A stretch of DNA of 64,000 nucleotides from Anthoceros angustus (lineage: Eukaryota > Streptophyta > Anthocerotopsida > Anthocerotales > Anthocerotaceae), in contig VJWM01000197.1 in assembly GCA_010909165.1 (NCBI GenBank), forward strand, positions 62,001 to 126,000, read 5' to 3'. The translations under genes were made by a program, and so were the position numbers. The notes beneath the pieces are model-generated. The model saw nothing but the letters and a program-made list of their open reading frames with translations. It did not search any database and was not told the DNA's origin. This document shows, one piece after another, positions 20,613 through 31,544 of this stretch. Position 1 is the stretch's first letter, and the number at the start of each line of letters is the position of its first letter.

Positions 20613-23600
20613 TCAGCAGGAGAGTCTTGATGACTTGTAATTAAACTTCACCATGAGGAGGTACTTCATGCGGATCTGTGCTGTGTTGTAAACAATGTAC
20701 TCGTTGTATAGGAGGCAGGTCTGTAGCAACCAGTGAAGTTTATGATCCATAATGGCTTCGTACTCTGAATGGGCCGACTCCTCGTGACTCTCACAAAACG
20801 ATATGCAAACGAGTTGGATGAAACTTACCCCCGGCGGATTTTGAGGCGCCTTTGGCGGACCCAACGGAACGATCACCCCGTCCGGACAGCGCATGAAGTG
20901 TCCAGGATCAGGAGCCGTGACGCCAACACCCTTTGTACTGCAGTTTTGTCAAGCCACTTGCCTCAGCCAACAGAGCGTGGTTTTGTAACTACCTTAACCG
21001 CTACACGAGCGGGGTGATTGGTTAGTACCTCAATTTGCCTGGGGGCAACAGGTCGGCGTGGTAGTCCGCATTTAGGAGCTCGTTCATATCTCCCAGAGCT
21101 ACCTGTACATGCCAACTTGTCAGAGGGAAGTGGAAGGAAGTAACCTCCAGATGTGGAGTAAAGGAAAAGCCAGTACTGAGGTTCAAGTCTTACTTCACAT
21201 AGGAGGAGGATCCCTACAGGCTCCTGCCGAGTTGTGTAGCAGTAATTTGCGCTTTTGGACACCATGTCAGCAAAATACACACCTTTGCCGAACATGTACC
21301 CTGTCACAGGAGCTTCTGGGGGTGCTATCCGTAACCCTTCATGAGAGGCACACACAGAGTTCAGTAAGAAATCGAAGATGAGGAGGCCTTGCTCCATTGT
21401 GCTGGCCAACCTGGGACCTCACCTTGTGACAGAATACCCGTCCAATTGCACAGCCTTGACCCGTGCCACAGAAGCATACGGTTCTTCACTCCAGCAAACT
21501 ATACCAGCACAAGACACAGTTTCACTCAGTGCCAGCCCACGCCGGTCTTTCAGCAAAGCAGTTTTTGCATGTAGACCGAATGATCATCGTTTCTGCCGAA
21601 GTGCTTCACTCCCACTCGTGAGGGAAATCTTACCTGCTGGAACTGTGTATCTTCACCGTCCCTCCTAACTCTATAAATTTCTTGCACTTCAAGCGAATAT
21701 TCGCTGTGAGTGTGACCATGAGTGTTTTTCACATACGATTTAATCTGCAACACAAGCGACTCAGATTTCTGGCAAATACAACCAGCAACAGATGTTGGGG
21801 GTGGGTTGAGAAAGAGAACTTACCCAGTTGGCTTCTTCAACACACGCAGGTTGAATTTCACACTTGAGACGTTTGTAGTGGTGGTAAGTAGGGTCTTCCT
21901 AGAAAACAACCAAACACAACCAGCACAATGACATACAGAAGTCTCTCTGTGATTCTCTTTGTAATTGTCTGAACCAGGAGTCAGTAGCATCAGACTCACC
22001 TCATCCTCTCCGATGTTGCCCAGAATGGTCGAAGCAAGTTCAATCTCTCCAAGAGCTTCAACCTAAGTTAACAAACATGACTTAAGTCCCACAAGTTCTC
22101 CATCCACTAACTGCTGAACCAGACAAGAAGTTGCCCAAAGGGAGGTGGGGATGGGTTGAGGAAATGGGGGGCGAGGGGGAGGAATGGATGGTGGGGGGTT
22201 TGTGTCTGTAGGATGAGCGCAAGTACCATTTCCAACTTTTGCTTCAAAATCTGTTTCGTGTTGATGATGAAGTTTTCTGCATGTCAGACGTGTCAAAAGC
22301 ATCTGAGTGCACATATGTTGGCAGGCTGGATATCCGTACACGAAAAGCAGCACACGATGCATCATAAGTGGAAAAGAAGAGGAACGTGACATACTCATTT
22401 TCTGGCGCCCAAAGTCATGAGGAATTACTGTGTAAAAATCACTGATGAACAAGACGGACATGTCAGGTTAGTCTACCATCAAACCCATCACATGCTGTCG
22501 TTCCAGAGAAAAAGAAACAAAAGGAAGAATAGTTCCAAGGCAATCTCACAAAACAGAATCACTTAGTCAGTACGAGTTCCCAGGAATTCATATGCATCTA
22601 TGACACCATCCCGATAACCTTTTGCTTACCCGCTCAATTTTTGCAACTCCTTGTAATCGTAATTATCCAAAGCAGCCGCAATCCTTTGTAGAACCTCAAA
22701 GCCCTGCATGCAGCGATCATCTGTTGGCCCTCAGAAGCTACCAAACAAACTTCATAACGAAGAGTTGCCAAGGGCTGAATGTGCATGCCTTGCGTATGGT
22801 GGCCTTGCTTAGTTTGCCAAGAGGCATCTTCGTTGCATCATATCCTGGATATTTGTACATCCATGATCAGACGGTTGACTCTAAAGATGTGTACAGAAAG
22901 CACGTAACATCCACCTAATAGCGAGCTAATACCACATACCATCTTAAGCAGCCCAAATTGCAAACAACTTTAAGTCAGTGGGTTGACCAGAGTAGTTGTT
23001 CACATCTAATACAGTCTGTAGCCAAATATGTAAGCAACTGACACAAGGCTTACCAATCTCCATCATCTGTTGCTGCATCATGTTGATATTGCAGATCACT
23101 GATATCAGCTTTCCCACTGCCGGATCCAACTTGCTTGGTGCCGGGGTAGCTAACCACATAGACCTGAGAGGTTGAGCTCTAGCCTGGCACAGGATGAAGT
23201 AATGCTTGAAATCACTAGACACAACCCGTCGCCTGATAAGGGTGACAAAATGGTTGAGTTTGACCTGCTGCTTCTCCTCAGGCTGATAGTCCATTTCAAG
23301 CCATGTGTATTTGCCCGCGTGAGGGGTGAAATACATGCGATCCGCCCAATTATTTTTGGTTTTACCCTTGAACTGTTGTTCGAAACGCATGATAACAGAA
23401 TCTACGTCGGGAAATTTTTGCAGACTTGTCTGCCCCTTGACACCCACCCTTCCCCATCGAGTAAACAAGTAATATGAACCGCCCTTATCATGCTCTATGG
23501 AAAGCACAAGGTTGACATCAGGCACAGTACTAGAGGACACGCCACGGATGCACTGAGACCTCACATTGACATGCTACAGTGATAAAAAACCGTGCAATTT

Positions 23601-24705
23601 TGGAACTATGAAGAAAACGGACAGGAGAGTTTGGAAAGGCAGCTTACCGAGAGCTTGAATCACATAAAACTTGTTGTTATTACAGTCGACATTTGTTTGA
23701 TTGAGCATGGCATCGTAGATGTTCTCTCCCTGCTCAGATTTAGCCCATGCTGAGTTCTCCCAGTCAGAAGCAAAAGAGTCTTTCGCGAAACAGCACAAAG
23801 AAGCATTTGAAAAAGGTGCAAGCACGCACTTACTTGTTCAATCACGTGGTAATCTCGTTGGATATCTGAAGGCAAAAACTGATCAAGAGTTGCACGCCCC
23901 TTCTTCTTGACAGTGACAATTTTCTCTCTCTCAACTGAGTCATCTCCTTCTGGATCATTTTCGAGCAGGAAGTCAGGTGGCCGAGACATGATGAAACAAA
24001 CACATACACATGTGCTTTTTTGTGCAAAGGTGAGCTCGCTTACCAGCACTTATCAGATCCGAGGAACCTTGATTCTTCAATGCAAGAGTCAATCTCTCCT
24101 TCAGCTGAGCCTTGTTTCCACCAGTAGGCAAGCCAAGATCAATCAAAGCAGCTCTGAGTGCAGCTACGGTCATCTTGTCCAAATCAATAGTCTTTGCACG
24201 CTTTGTTGGTTTCACGTCATCTACTTCATCTATTGTACGGGCCCTTTTACTGGTTGGCTCCTCGTCCTTCTGCAGAGGAAGCCACCATAAAGAACCTGTC
24301 ACAAAGGATGCTCAGCGAGCTCCAAATTTCCACCAGCCTTGCCGAATTTCAATTACCTGGCACGAGCTAGGTCCTACATCACTTGAGCCCTGCTGAGATC
24401 CCTCGCCTCCATCATCTCTACGAGCAGAAGCTTCATTTTCTTCTGCCCTGATAGCCTCATCAAGACGAGCCACCTGTAACGCAGACACCAGGATTACACG
24501 AAGATGACGGTGACGCTCCCACCATTTCATATCCACTCTCGGGACAGCTTCACCAAAGCTATGGAAATGGACATTGCATCGACCACAGGCACAGGGACCC
24601 CTAAAGCGCTGTGAATCTTACCAATGCAGGCTTCAACCCAGTTGTGTCGAGACCACGCAAACTAAGAGCAGCCCGAAGCTGGGGCACCCTGAGTTTGGCT
24701 GACAT
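20613..24705 (-). CDS. PARP2: Poly(ADP-ribose) polymerase, PARP2 type with two SAP domains, 19 coding exons
   Basis: Exons (complement): 24622-24705, 24357-24473, 24044-24269, 23834-23949, 23648-23729, 23265-23494, 23054-23183, 22789-22844, 22630-22703, 22395-22441, 22227-22276, 22000-22062, 21824-21898, 21634-21768, 21423-21498, 21194-21336, 21029-21102, 20829-20937, 20613-20789. Total 2064 nt, 687 residues, all phases consistent. It adds ADP-ribose from NAD+ to proteins at DNA breaks in the nucleus. SAP domains lie at about 1-35 and 105-140 ([20 protein letters not shown]), then a linker, a WGR domain from about 190 ([15 protein letters not shown]), the regulatory helical domain and the catalytic domain from about 450. 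The H-Y-E triad is present: His507 (LLWHGSR), Tyr541 (GKGVYFAD), Glu659 ([10 protein letters not shown]). Intron 8 appears to be GC-AG (AAG|GCATGC). The domain order matches Arabidopsis PARP2. Confidence 0.93.
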
Positions 24706-27700
24706 CGTAGCTGATCACACCTCCACCGGGGTCTTGCACAACTCCTGACAAAGTCCTCCAGCCCGCACCAAAAACTTCCGTGGCAACCTAGTTCTCATGG
24801 ACCTGATAACTCCAACATGTCAGCGTAGGCCGCAGTGTCACGACTTCCACCAATGATGCCATCCAAGCTCCAAGCTCAAAACATTCACAATGCTCAAACC
24901 CTCTGCACTCCGAGCTCACACCTCCACGGGAAACGAGAATGCCTAATTCACAGCCACCAGACATGGCAACACAGATGCCGATCAATCCTTTCCCGGGCGG
25001 GTACCTGTTCAGGACCTGGAGAGCTGGTACGCCTTCGTCGAAGGACCCGTGAGCTCCAATTTCAGCTTAGGTCACAATGGCAGGGCCCTGAATTCACCAC
25101 GCATCATGAATTCCAAGCCCAAATTCGACATGCACGATCGCAGCAGCTTTCCCGGCTGCCCGCTCCCACGTCTGCTGGAACGAATCCCTCCAACTCCGCT
25201 TCCCTTCACGCCTTCCCGGAACAGGTAATTCGAGGGGTGGCGAGCTGGGGCGAATCTGAGATCGCCCATCTCCGCTCCATACCAGCAAGCTGCCGCCCTT
25301 GGAACCAGAGCAGAAATCGAAAGCGCCTTCCCCTGAATTGGAATTTCCTGCGACGCGAGGTCTTCAGTGGCACAAAGATCGGCAGCAAGCAGAACGCAGC
25401 GCTGCAACTCCAGCCGCCTGGAGTAGACTGTCAACGGTCGCCGTGGTTCCGCGGCCCTGAGAAGACTCCTCTTGCGAATACGAAAGTAAGGCAGCAGGAA
25501 CATCAGACACGCTGAGAACCTATAAGAAAGCGATTAAGAGTCCTAATCCCTTGCGCTCATGAAGCTCCTTACATAAGAAACTAACCGATTCATAACTTTC
25601 AGAGTCAAAATTATTCCAATCAAATTTAAAATGTGTTCGATCTAAAACTTTAGACTACCTACATATGAAACGAATGGATGGCCGCGCCCCCATTGGGTTG
25701 AGTTTCGGCCAGTTTGTGCCCTTTCAGTGTCCAAGCTTTTTGCACCGCGGATATCGCCTCTCCAACAATTCAGTTCATGGGATTTACGGATTTCGCAATG
25801 CTGTAATTATGACGACCTGTGGCCAGAGCTCTCTCAAAGATGCCAGGCATTGGGTATCCAAATGAGTGACCACCCTATTATGATGATCACAAATTGGATT
25901 TTCATCTACCTATCCTGTTTGTGCATTTTCATTATTTCTTAGGATATGTTACTTTTATCTTAGCTTCATTCATCGAACTCGGAAACGAAGGGAGAAGCCC
26001 AAGTCTCCAAGCTATCATTTTTGGATATGGAAGCATTGAGTGGATTCGCTAATGTAAGTCTTCGTCAAATGCTTCAATGTAATGTAAGGTTTTCAATGCT
26101 AGCATAATGTACAACTCCTAGATGCAAAGTCCAGACCATGAACCTGTTTGTGTACACTACACCTATTTTCTGAGAGGTGCTTCTTGCTCACTCCTAACCA
26201 AAAAACTAGGCCCGGCTCCAAGTAACGAACTCCTATACGCCATTTTTTAAGAGTGCTGCTTACCTCACTCCTTATCCAAGTAAGGATCGTCTCTAGTGGC
26301 CTCATGAACTCCAATGGCACTTAATCTATGAACTCTAATGGCACTTAATCTAATGGCCTCATGAACTCCAATGGCACTTAATCTATGAACTCTAATGGCA
26401 CTTAATCTAATGGCCTCATGACCTCCAATGGCACTTAATCTAATGGTCTATGACCTCCAAAGGCACTTAATCTAATGGCCTCATGAACTCCAATGGCACT
26501 TAATCTAATGGCCTCATGAACTCCAATGGCACTTAACTACAAAGTTTGCAGTGTCGAAAAATCCACTACGAATGTGTGTCTTGGCTCTTGTTGGATATTA
26601 GTGTGCCTCGGCTCTTGGTACGCCTTGACTCATGTCCTTCTCACTACAGCCCTTGACTCTAAAACAGGCTATACTCCAACTGCTACACATACATTCACTA
26701 CAACCCTTCACTTTGAAATCAAGTTCTATTTCTAACCCTCCTTCCACTAATGTACAAGATTATGAGTTCAGTTCCAAGAGCTCCAACTTTTATATCTTAT
26801 ACACTCACCTCAACTAGGCAGCTGCTATCCATAGGGTTCCATGCATCCACACATGTGTACAACTATTTTTTTAACCCAAATACCTAGCCTAAAGGCTCAA
26901 ATTGGGTGTTTGGAGTTGGAAATTAGAATACCTTTTATTTATAATATTTTTAATTTAAGAATTAATAAAATCTCCATCTCATCGCTATGTATGATGAATA
27001 CCAAGTAGAGTGAGCTGCCCGACGAGGGCTTACACAAAATTGAAATGGTGTATCGGTGTAGGTACCCACCTCCGTTTGGTTCGGAACTCCAAGTCGGGAT
27101 GTCGGATGTAGGTAAATACCGAAAAAAAAAAATCTGTTGGGTAGGTATTTATTTCACCTGAATAAGTTTTAAATAACTTGAATGATTTATAATTAGTTTC
27201 CGCCAAACCATCGTCCTCGTCCTATAGGCCGCCACTGCCGTCTTTTATTTTGGGCTTTGCGCCATGCTGCGTATAGCACCTCTTTTTTTTCTCAAGGCGG
27301 ATGGCTTTTTTCTCTGTTTGAGAACGCTAAACTTGCGCGCCTTAGCCTTGATGCTTCGCGCCCTTGTCTCTCCGTTATTATCCCATATAACGGATCGGCT
27401 ACGCTTACGTCGAAACAAATGAAAGTGAAACATCTAGAAGGCATGCAAGGTGCACATGTACTCTACGCTTACATATGGAATATCGTCTGCAGTGGTCGAT
27501 AGTTTTGTTTTATGCGCAATGCAAGCTAGTAGGTCCTTGTGGTGTCATGAAACACTTTTTCTCTCGGAAGGTAAAAAACCCAAAACTCGGCTTGGGCAAG
27601 AAGCCGCCTGGCTTGGTAGTTTGAAGACTCGCTTCTTTGCCTCGGGAGCCTCTGCAAGAGTAAAAAAACCACATTCATACCCTTCTACCCCACCATGGCC

Positions 27701-27800
27701 TCACTGCTTTCGAAGATTTTTGCCTTATTCTAGCCATGTGCAGCAAGTTGAAGAAGTGGTAGCTATACAAACGATGACCAAAGAGTGTATAAAGTACAGA
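24706..27800. other. Long gene-poor stretch upstream of PARP2
   Basis: Contains overlapping open frames (24788-25515 on both strands) without recognisable domains. One minus-strand frame at about 24788-25060 reads through about 85 codons, but I could not link it to splice sites. From 25.5 kb onward the sequence is AT-rich. Apart from the repeat at 26288-26535 I see nothing supportable. Confidence 0.45.
26288..26535. repeat. 33-bp minisatellite with truncated units
   Basis: Units of CTCATGAACTCCAATGGCAC plus TTAATCTAATGGC are repeated about eight times; some units lose the CTCATG part and are 24 bp or so long. No coding sense. Confidence 0.9.
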
Positions 27801-27802
27801 TA

Positions 27803-28400
27803 GATATACAGTACAAGTGTTCATCTAAGCGCTACTTTTAGCTAGCGCATGTAGATGGCAGTGTGGTCTCCTCATAGAGTAGATATAAGATACAGGCGTT
27901 CATCTAAGTACTATTTTTAGCTAGCGTATGTACAATCAGCCCCCCCTAATTGGGAACTGTATAAATGGGATTCCTCTCTAAACGGGACCTCCAATCCTAC
28001 TCCCTTTAGTTTACAATGTAAAAAATGAGACTTTTCCCTGAATGGTAATTGGGACCTGTTGAAACATACATTCATGTTAGTTTCACCTCCATAAATAGGA
28101 TTATTATTTTTTAATAAAAAATTAAAAAAAGAAGAAAAAAGAATCGATTATTTCAGAGCACAATAGACTTTTAGATGTGATTGAAGACTCCTAAGCTAAA
28201 CTTTTTCCAGAGGTTTTTCAATGCTGCTTAGAGAGGGTGCTAGTTTTTACTTTTTTAAATTTATAATATGTTTATTATTTTTTAAATGGGGAAAATCTAA
28301 TCGGGACACCACCCTTAAATGGGACCTCTAAAGGCACTCCGAACCAATCCCAATTAGGGGGTGGACAGTAGATGGTAGCGTGGTCTCTTCTGTACGAGGA
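27803..28400. repeat. About 78-bp tandem duplication, second copy split by a mobile element
   Basis: Copy 1 (27803-27878) and copy 2 (27879-27932 continuing at 28371-28400) share GTTCATCTAAG, TTTTAGCTAGCG and AGATGG(C/T)AG(T/C)GTGGTCTC. Copy 2 is interrupted at a TA dinucleotide by the element at 27933-28368, while copy 1 preserves the empty site at 27852-27853. Confidence 0.8.
27933..28368. mobile_element. 436-bp non-autonomous inverted-repeat element with TA target duplication
   Basis: TA at 27931-27932 and at 28369-28370 flank the element. CCCCCTAATTGGGA at 27942-27955 matches the reverse complement of 28348-28361 exactly, and the outer 9-10 bases match loosely (CAATCAGCC against CTGTCCACC). 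Sub-terminal GGGACCTC-type motifs are also inverted. The middle is AT-rich with no open frame. TA duplication and terminal inverted repeats fit a Tc1/mariner/pogo-type MITE. It ends only about 160 bp before the RPL6 start codon. Confidence 0.75.
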
Positions 28401-28411
28401 GTTCGCATTAG

Positions 28412-28420
28412 AAACCCTAC
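28412..28420 (+). promoter_or_regulatory. Telo-box in the RPL6 promoter or leader
   Basis: AAACCCTAC, followed by another CCTAA, lies 106 bp before the RPL6 ATG. Telo-boxes (AAACCCTA) near the transcription start are typical of plant ribosomal-protein genes. Confidence 0.65.
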
Positions 28421-28525
28421 CCTAACTCTCTCTGCGAGGCCTTTTTTCCAACTCCGGCTGCGGAGAAGGGTCTTTTTCTCGGTTCTATTACACCTCTCCC
28501 TTGTCGTGGACGGACGATCGGAGTG

Positions 28526-29499
28526 ATGGCGCCGAAGACCGCCCGAGCATCCCGCAACAAGGAGCTGGTGCGAGGTGTGGGCCGCTTCTCGCGGTCTGCC
28601 ATGTATCGCAAACGTGGTCTTTGGGCCATCAAGGCCAAACACGGAGGCTCCTTCCCTACGCATGAGAAGAAGCCTGCTGTCGCTGTGCCTGAGAAGAAGG
28701 CTCCCAAGTTCTACCCCGCCGAAGATGTCCCCAAGCCGCTGCACAAGAACAAAGTGATCAACCCCCCTAGGCTCAGGTAGGTTTTTTTGTCTTCCTTGTC
28801 CTTGCGGCAGGAGCCTGGTGTGATTTCTTCTGCTGTGTTCATCTGTGGTGTGTTTTACAGGTCAAGCATCACTCCCGGGACAGTCCTCATTCTGCTGGCT
28901 GGCCATTTCAAGGGCAAGCGCGTTGTGTTCTTGAAGCAGCTTGAATCAGGGCTTCTGCTCGTCACTGGTAGGTGGTAAGGCGAGTTGCCTGTATCTGGCT
29001 CAATACTGAAGATTTAGGGTTTTTGGGCTGAATTTACCTTGTTGCGGTGCAGGACCGTTTAAGGTAAACGGCGTGCCCCTTCGAAGGGTAAACCAGGCCT
29101 ACGTCATTGCCACCTCGACTAAAGTGGACATCAGTGCTACTACGTCGTCCCTGGACAAATTCACGGATGCTTTCTTCAAGCGGGAGGTGGTGAAGAAGGA
29201 GAAGAGCGAAAGCCAGTTTTTCGAAGCAGAGAAGGAAGTAAGAACTCATACCCCCTTCCAGACCTAGTTCCCTAAATATCTGTTTGTCCTTTTTAGGCAG
29301 GAGTGAGGAGCTGTGCTGACCTCTCTCGAATGCATGGCAGAAGGAGAAGGGAGTCCTGTCCCCAGAGAGGAAAGAGGCCCAAAAGACCATCGACAGTTTG
29401 TTGATCGCAGCCATTGAGAAGGTTCCCGATCTGAAGTCGTATCTAGGTGCCAGGTTTAGCTTGAAGTCTGGTGTCAAGCCCCACGAGTTGGTGTTCTGA
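28526..29499 (+). CDS. RPL6: 60S ribosomal protein eL6, four coding exons
   Basis: Exons 28526-28776, 28861-28967, 29053-29237 and 29341-29499; introns of 84, 85 and 103 bp, all GT-AG. The coding length is 702 nt, giving 233 residues, the usual size for plant eL6. The amino end is a basic eukaryote-specific extension ([20 protein letters not shown]). The conserved body reads [20 protein letters not shown], then [29 protein letters not shown] and [12 protein letters not shown]. The C-end has a Lys/Glu helix and [19 protein letters not shown]. It belongs to the cytosolic large subunit. The proximal promoter is short because a MITE-like element ends at 28368. Confidence 0.97.
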
Positions 29500-30059
29500 G
29501 GCTAGGAAATTGTCTTCGCAATTCATGAATCCAAAATTTTGACTTCTTTCCTGTGGCTCTTAAGAACCACCATGTGTGCAAGTTTCTGTTCCATTTGTTT
29601 GGAGTTGGAATTGGCACTTGTTGTCATCACTTATGCTGCTGAAGTCGTTTGTGATTAAGAGCTTCCTGGCATTGGGTTTAGGACGGAAGAGTTAGTATGA
29701 TCACTTTGTCCAGCAGCTAGGCAGTCGGCCACAGCTGGTGGATGGTCATGGACACATTTGTGCATAGTTTAGGTCCAGAGGCGGGACAGCTTGTCTTCTA
29801 CATTCCGTCACTGATTTGGATTTCTTCCACACCGCTTGCTTGCCGATGGCATGATCCTGTCGATCAAGACGTTGCAAATTTACTGAAGGTTTCCCTTACC
29901 TGCAGTCTCGTCTTCCTGTGTATTGGTTCCTCTCATATGCAGAGACCCTGTCTGGAGGGTAGAAGGTTGTCTAGGAAGACCGTCCGCTCCCGACTTCAAG
30001 AAACTAAACTTCTGGCAAATTACGAAGCCGCGAGCCGCAGCAATCTAGCCCGTTTAGAG
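29500..30059. other. 3' flank of RPL6
   Basis: Untranslated and intergenic sequence; an open frame at 29742-30062 (+) has no recognised domain. Nothing else is seen. Confidence 0.5.
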
Positions 30060-30169
30060 TGACACTGTAATTGTAAGTGGAAAAGGCTACAGTGTCATGA
30101 CACTCTATGAGGGTTAAGTGTCATGACACTCTATGAGGGTAAAGCGTCATGACACTCTACGAGAGCATG
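30060..30169. repeat. 26-bp repeat built on a 12-bp palindrome, plus a hairpin
   Basis: GTGTCATGACAC is a perfect palindrome at 30092-30103 and 30118-30129, with a one-base variant at 30144-30155, giving an exact 26-bp spacing. TGACACTGTA at 30060-30069 pairs with TACAGTGTCA at 30088-30097 (10-bp stem, 18-base loop). Confidence 0.85.
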
Positions 30170-30308
30170 CATGTCAATCCGCATGAGTATACATGTTCGC
30201 TCCTGCGGGGAGGACACCATATCATCATCCGATGGAGGACGGATGGGATGAACCACATATCATACCATCGCCGCTCCCATGCGATAAACCCTAATCTAGA
30301 GCAGGCGC

Positions 30309-30460
30309 CGTGCGGAATATGCCGCGCGGTTTGCACGACCCATCCTTTATAGCCAGCACCTCGCGTGGGAGACCATCCCCATATCGTGCGGAATATGTCG
30401 CGCGGTTTGCACGACCCATCCCTTAAAGCTAGCATCTCCCGTGGGAGTCTCTCTCCGTAG
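30309..30460. repeat. 76-bp tandem repeat, two copies
   Basis: Units at 30309-30384 and 30385-30460 share CGTGCGGAATATG, CGCGCGGTTTGCACGACCCA and the GTGGGAG near the end, with about 15 differences. Confidence 0.85.
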
Positions 30461-30779
30461 CGTCTACATATCCCTGATAAAAAAGAAACGATAGCATTTA
30501 GTGGAAGGCAAAATTTAATCACGTTCCCCATCTGAAACTGATCTGCATGTGAATCGCTTAGCTCTGGGTTGTGATTGGCATTGTGAGATATGCACACAAT
30601 AACAATAACAACAACTTTATGTCCGTTAAGTGTAGAAGTGGATAGCTTATAGGAGGTTAATTTATCTACCTTTGAAAGACCAACACAAGGGATCTCAAGG
30701 GTTACCTAAGGAGGGAGCAACTACGCTTCGAATCTAAAATCGCCTGTAGCTTCTACAATATTGGAACTAGGCAAATTAA

Positions 30780-31080
30780 AAGACTTATATACAACAGAGA
30801 TTGTGGAGGATGCATGCATCACTTGTTGTCATGGCCTTCATGAGAATTGCACCTGCGAGCGTTCATAGTTCCTATAATATCATGACTTGACAGATTAAAA
30901 GACCTACATACCACAATACAACATAGGTCATGGAGGATGCATCGCTTGCTGTCATAATCGTCCTGAGAATTGCACTTGCGAGCACCTATAGCTCGTACAA
31001 TATCATGACTAGGTAGATTAAAAGATCTATGTTTAGGTTGTAGAGAATGCATCACCTGCTGTCATGGCCGTCTTGAGAAC
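30780..31080. repeat. About 110-125-bp tandem repeat, two and a half copies
   Basis: Repeated landmarks are GAGGATGCAT, TTGCTGTCAT, TGAGAATTGCAC, AATATCATGACT and CAGATTAAAAGA, in that order, starting near 30809, 30936 and 31046. Confidence 0.8.
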
Positions 31081-31234
31081 TATATCGGCGAGTGCCCAAT
31101 GTTGTACGTTGCACCATGTCTGCAATCGGGCATTGGTAATATCTGCATGCGTGCTAGGCTTTAACATGGTGCGATATTAACATGGTGTGACATACACTAA
31201 GTCTACGGGCATTGTAGGATTTAGCACAAGACGC

Positions 31235-31340
31235 GATAAATTTATCAAAGTCCTTGACAAATTTATTAAAGTCTTTAGTGAAGTTATTAAATTCTTTGGT
31301 GAATTTATTAAACTCCTTGGTGAATTTATTAAAGTCTCTT
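31235..31340. repeat. 21-bp minisatellite with a heptad-like translation on both strands
   Basis: Five units close to AAATTTATTAAAGTCTTTGGTG. Because 21 bp is seven codons, the plus strand reads GEFIKLL/DKFIKVF-type heptads and the minus strand EFNKFTK-type heptads, both open through the repeat. No longer gene surrounds it, so expression is unproven. Confidence 0.85.
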
Positions 31341-31473
31341 ATGGAAGAGGTGGTCCGCAACCAACTCGTTACCCTAGAAACGTATGCGGCGTTGGGTGCG
31401 GGATAAAGAGGTAGCCCCATCCTGGTACTTCCTTACCAAAATAATAAAAACCCTAGCAGGGTAACCATTTTGT

Positions 31474-31532
31474 CGGAGAAGCGGGGTATCAATCTCCATA
31501 TCATTTCCATGCTAAGCGAACACTCTACCATG
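31474..31532 (-). pseudogene. tRNA-Ala(AGC)-like remnant lacking the 5' acceptor half
   Basis: The minus strand reads ATGGTAGAG-G-TCGCTTAGCATG followed by a B-box-like GATTGATACCCCGC and TTCTCC, closely matching plant tRNA-Ala(AGC) from the D-loop through the anticodon loop (TTAGCAT) and T-arm. The expected 5' acceptor stem and start of the D-stem are replaced by unrelated T/A-rich sequence. It may be a tRNA pseudogene or the head of a tRNA-derived SINE. Confidence 0.6.
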
Positions 31533-31544
31533 TAAGGTAACAAT

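Noticed and set aside
23495..23564. Extension of the WGR exon of PARP2 upstream of 23494
   Set aside because: The open frame continues but gives residues foreign to PARP2 and a wrong phase; the acceptor CCATAG at 23495 restores the family sequence and phase.
24835..25515. 226-codon plus-strand frame and its antisense partners
   Set aside because: No domain, no splice logic, and three other frames are open over the same DNA.
31187..31414. Small protein gene over the 21-bp minisatellite
   Set aside because: Open only because the repeat lacks stops; no start context, splice sites or homology, so it is listed as a repeat.
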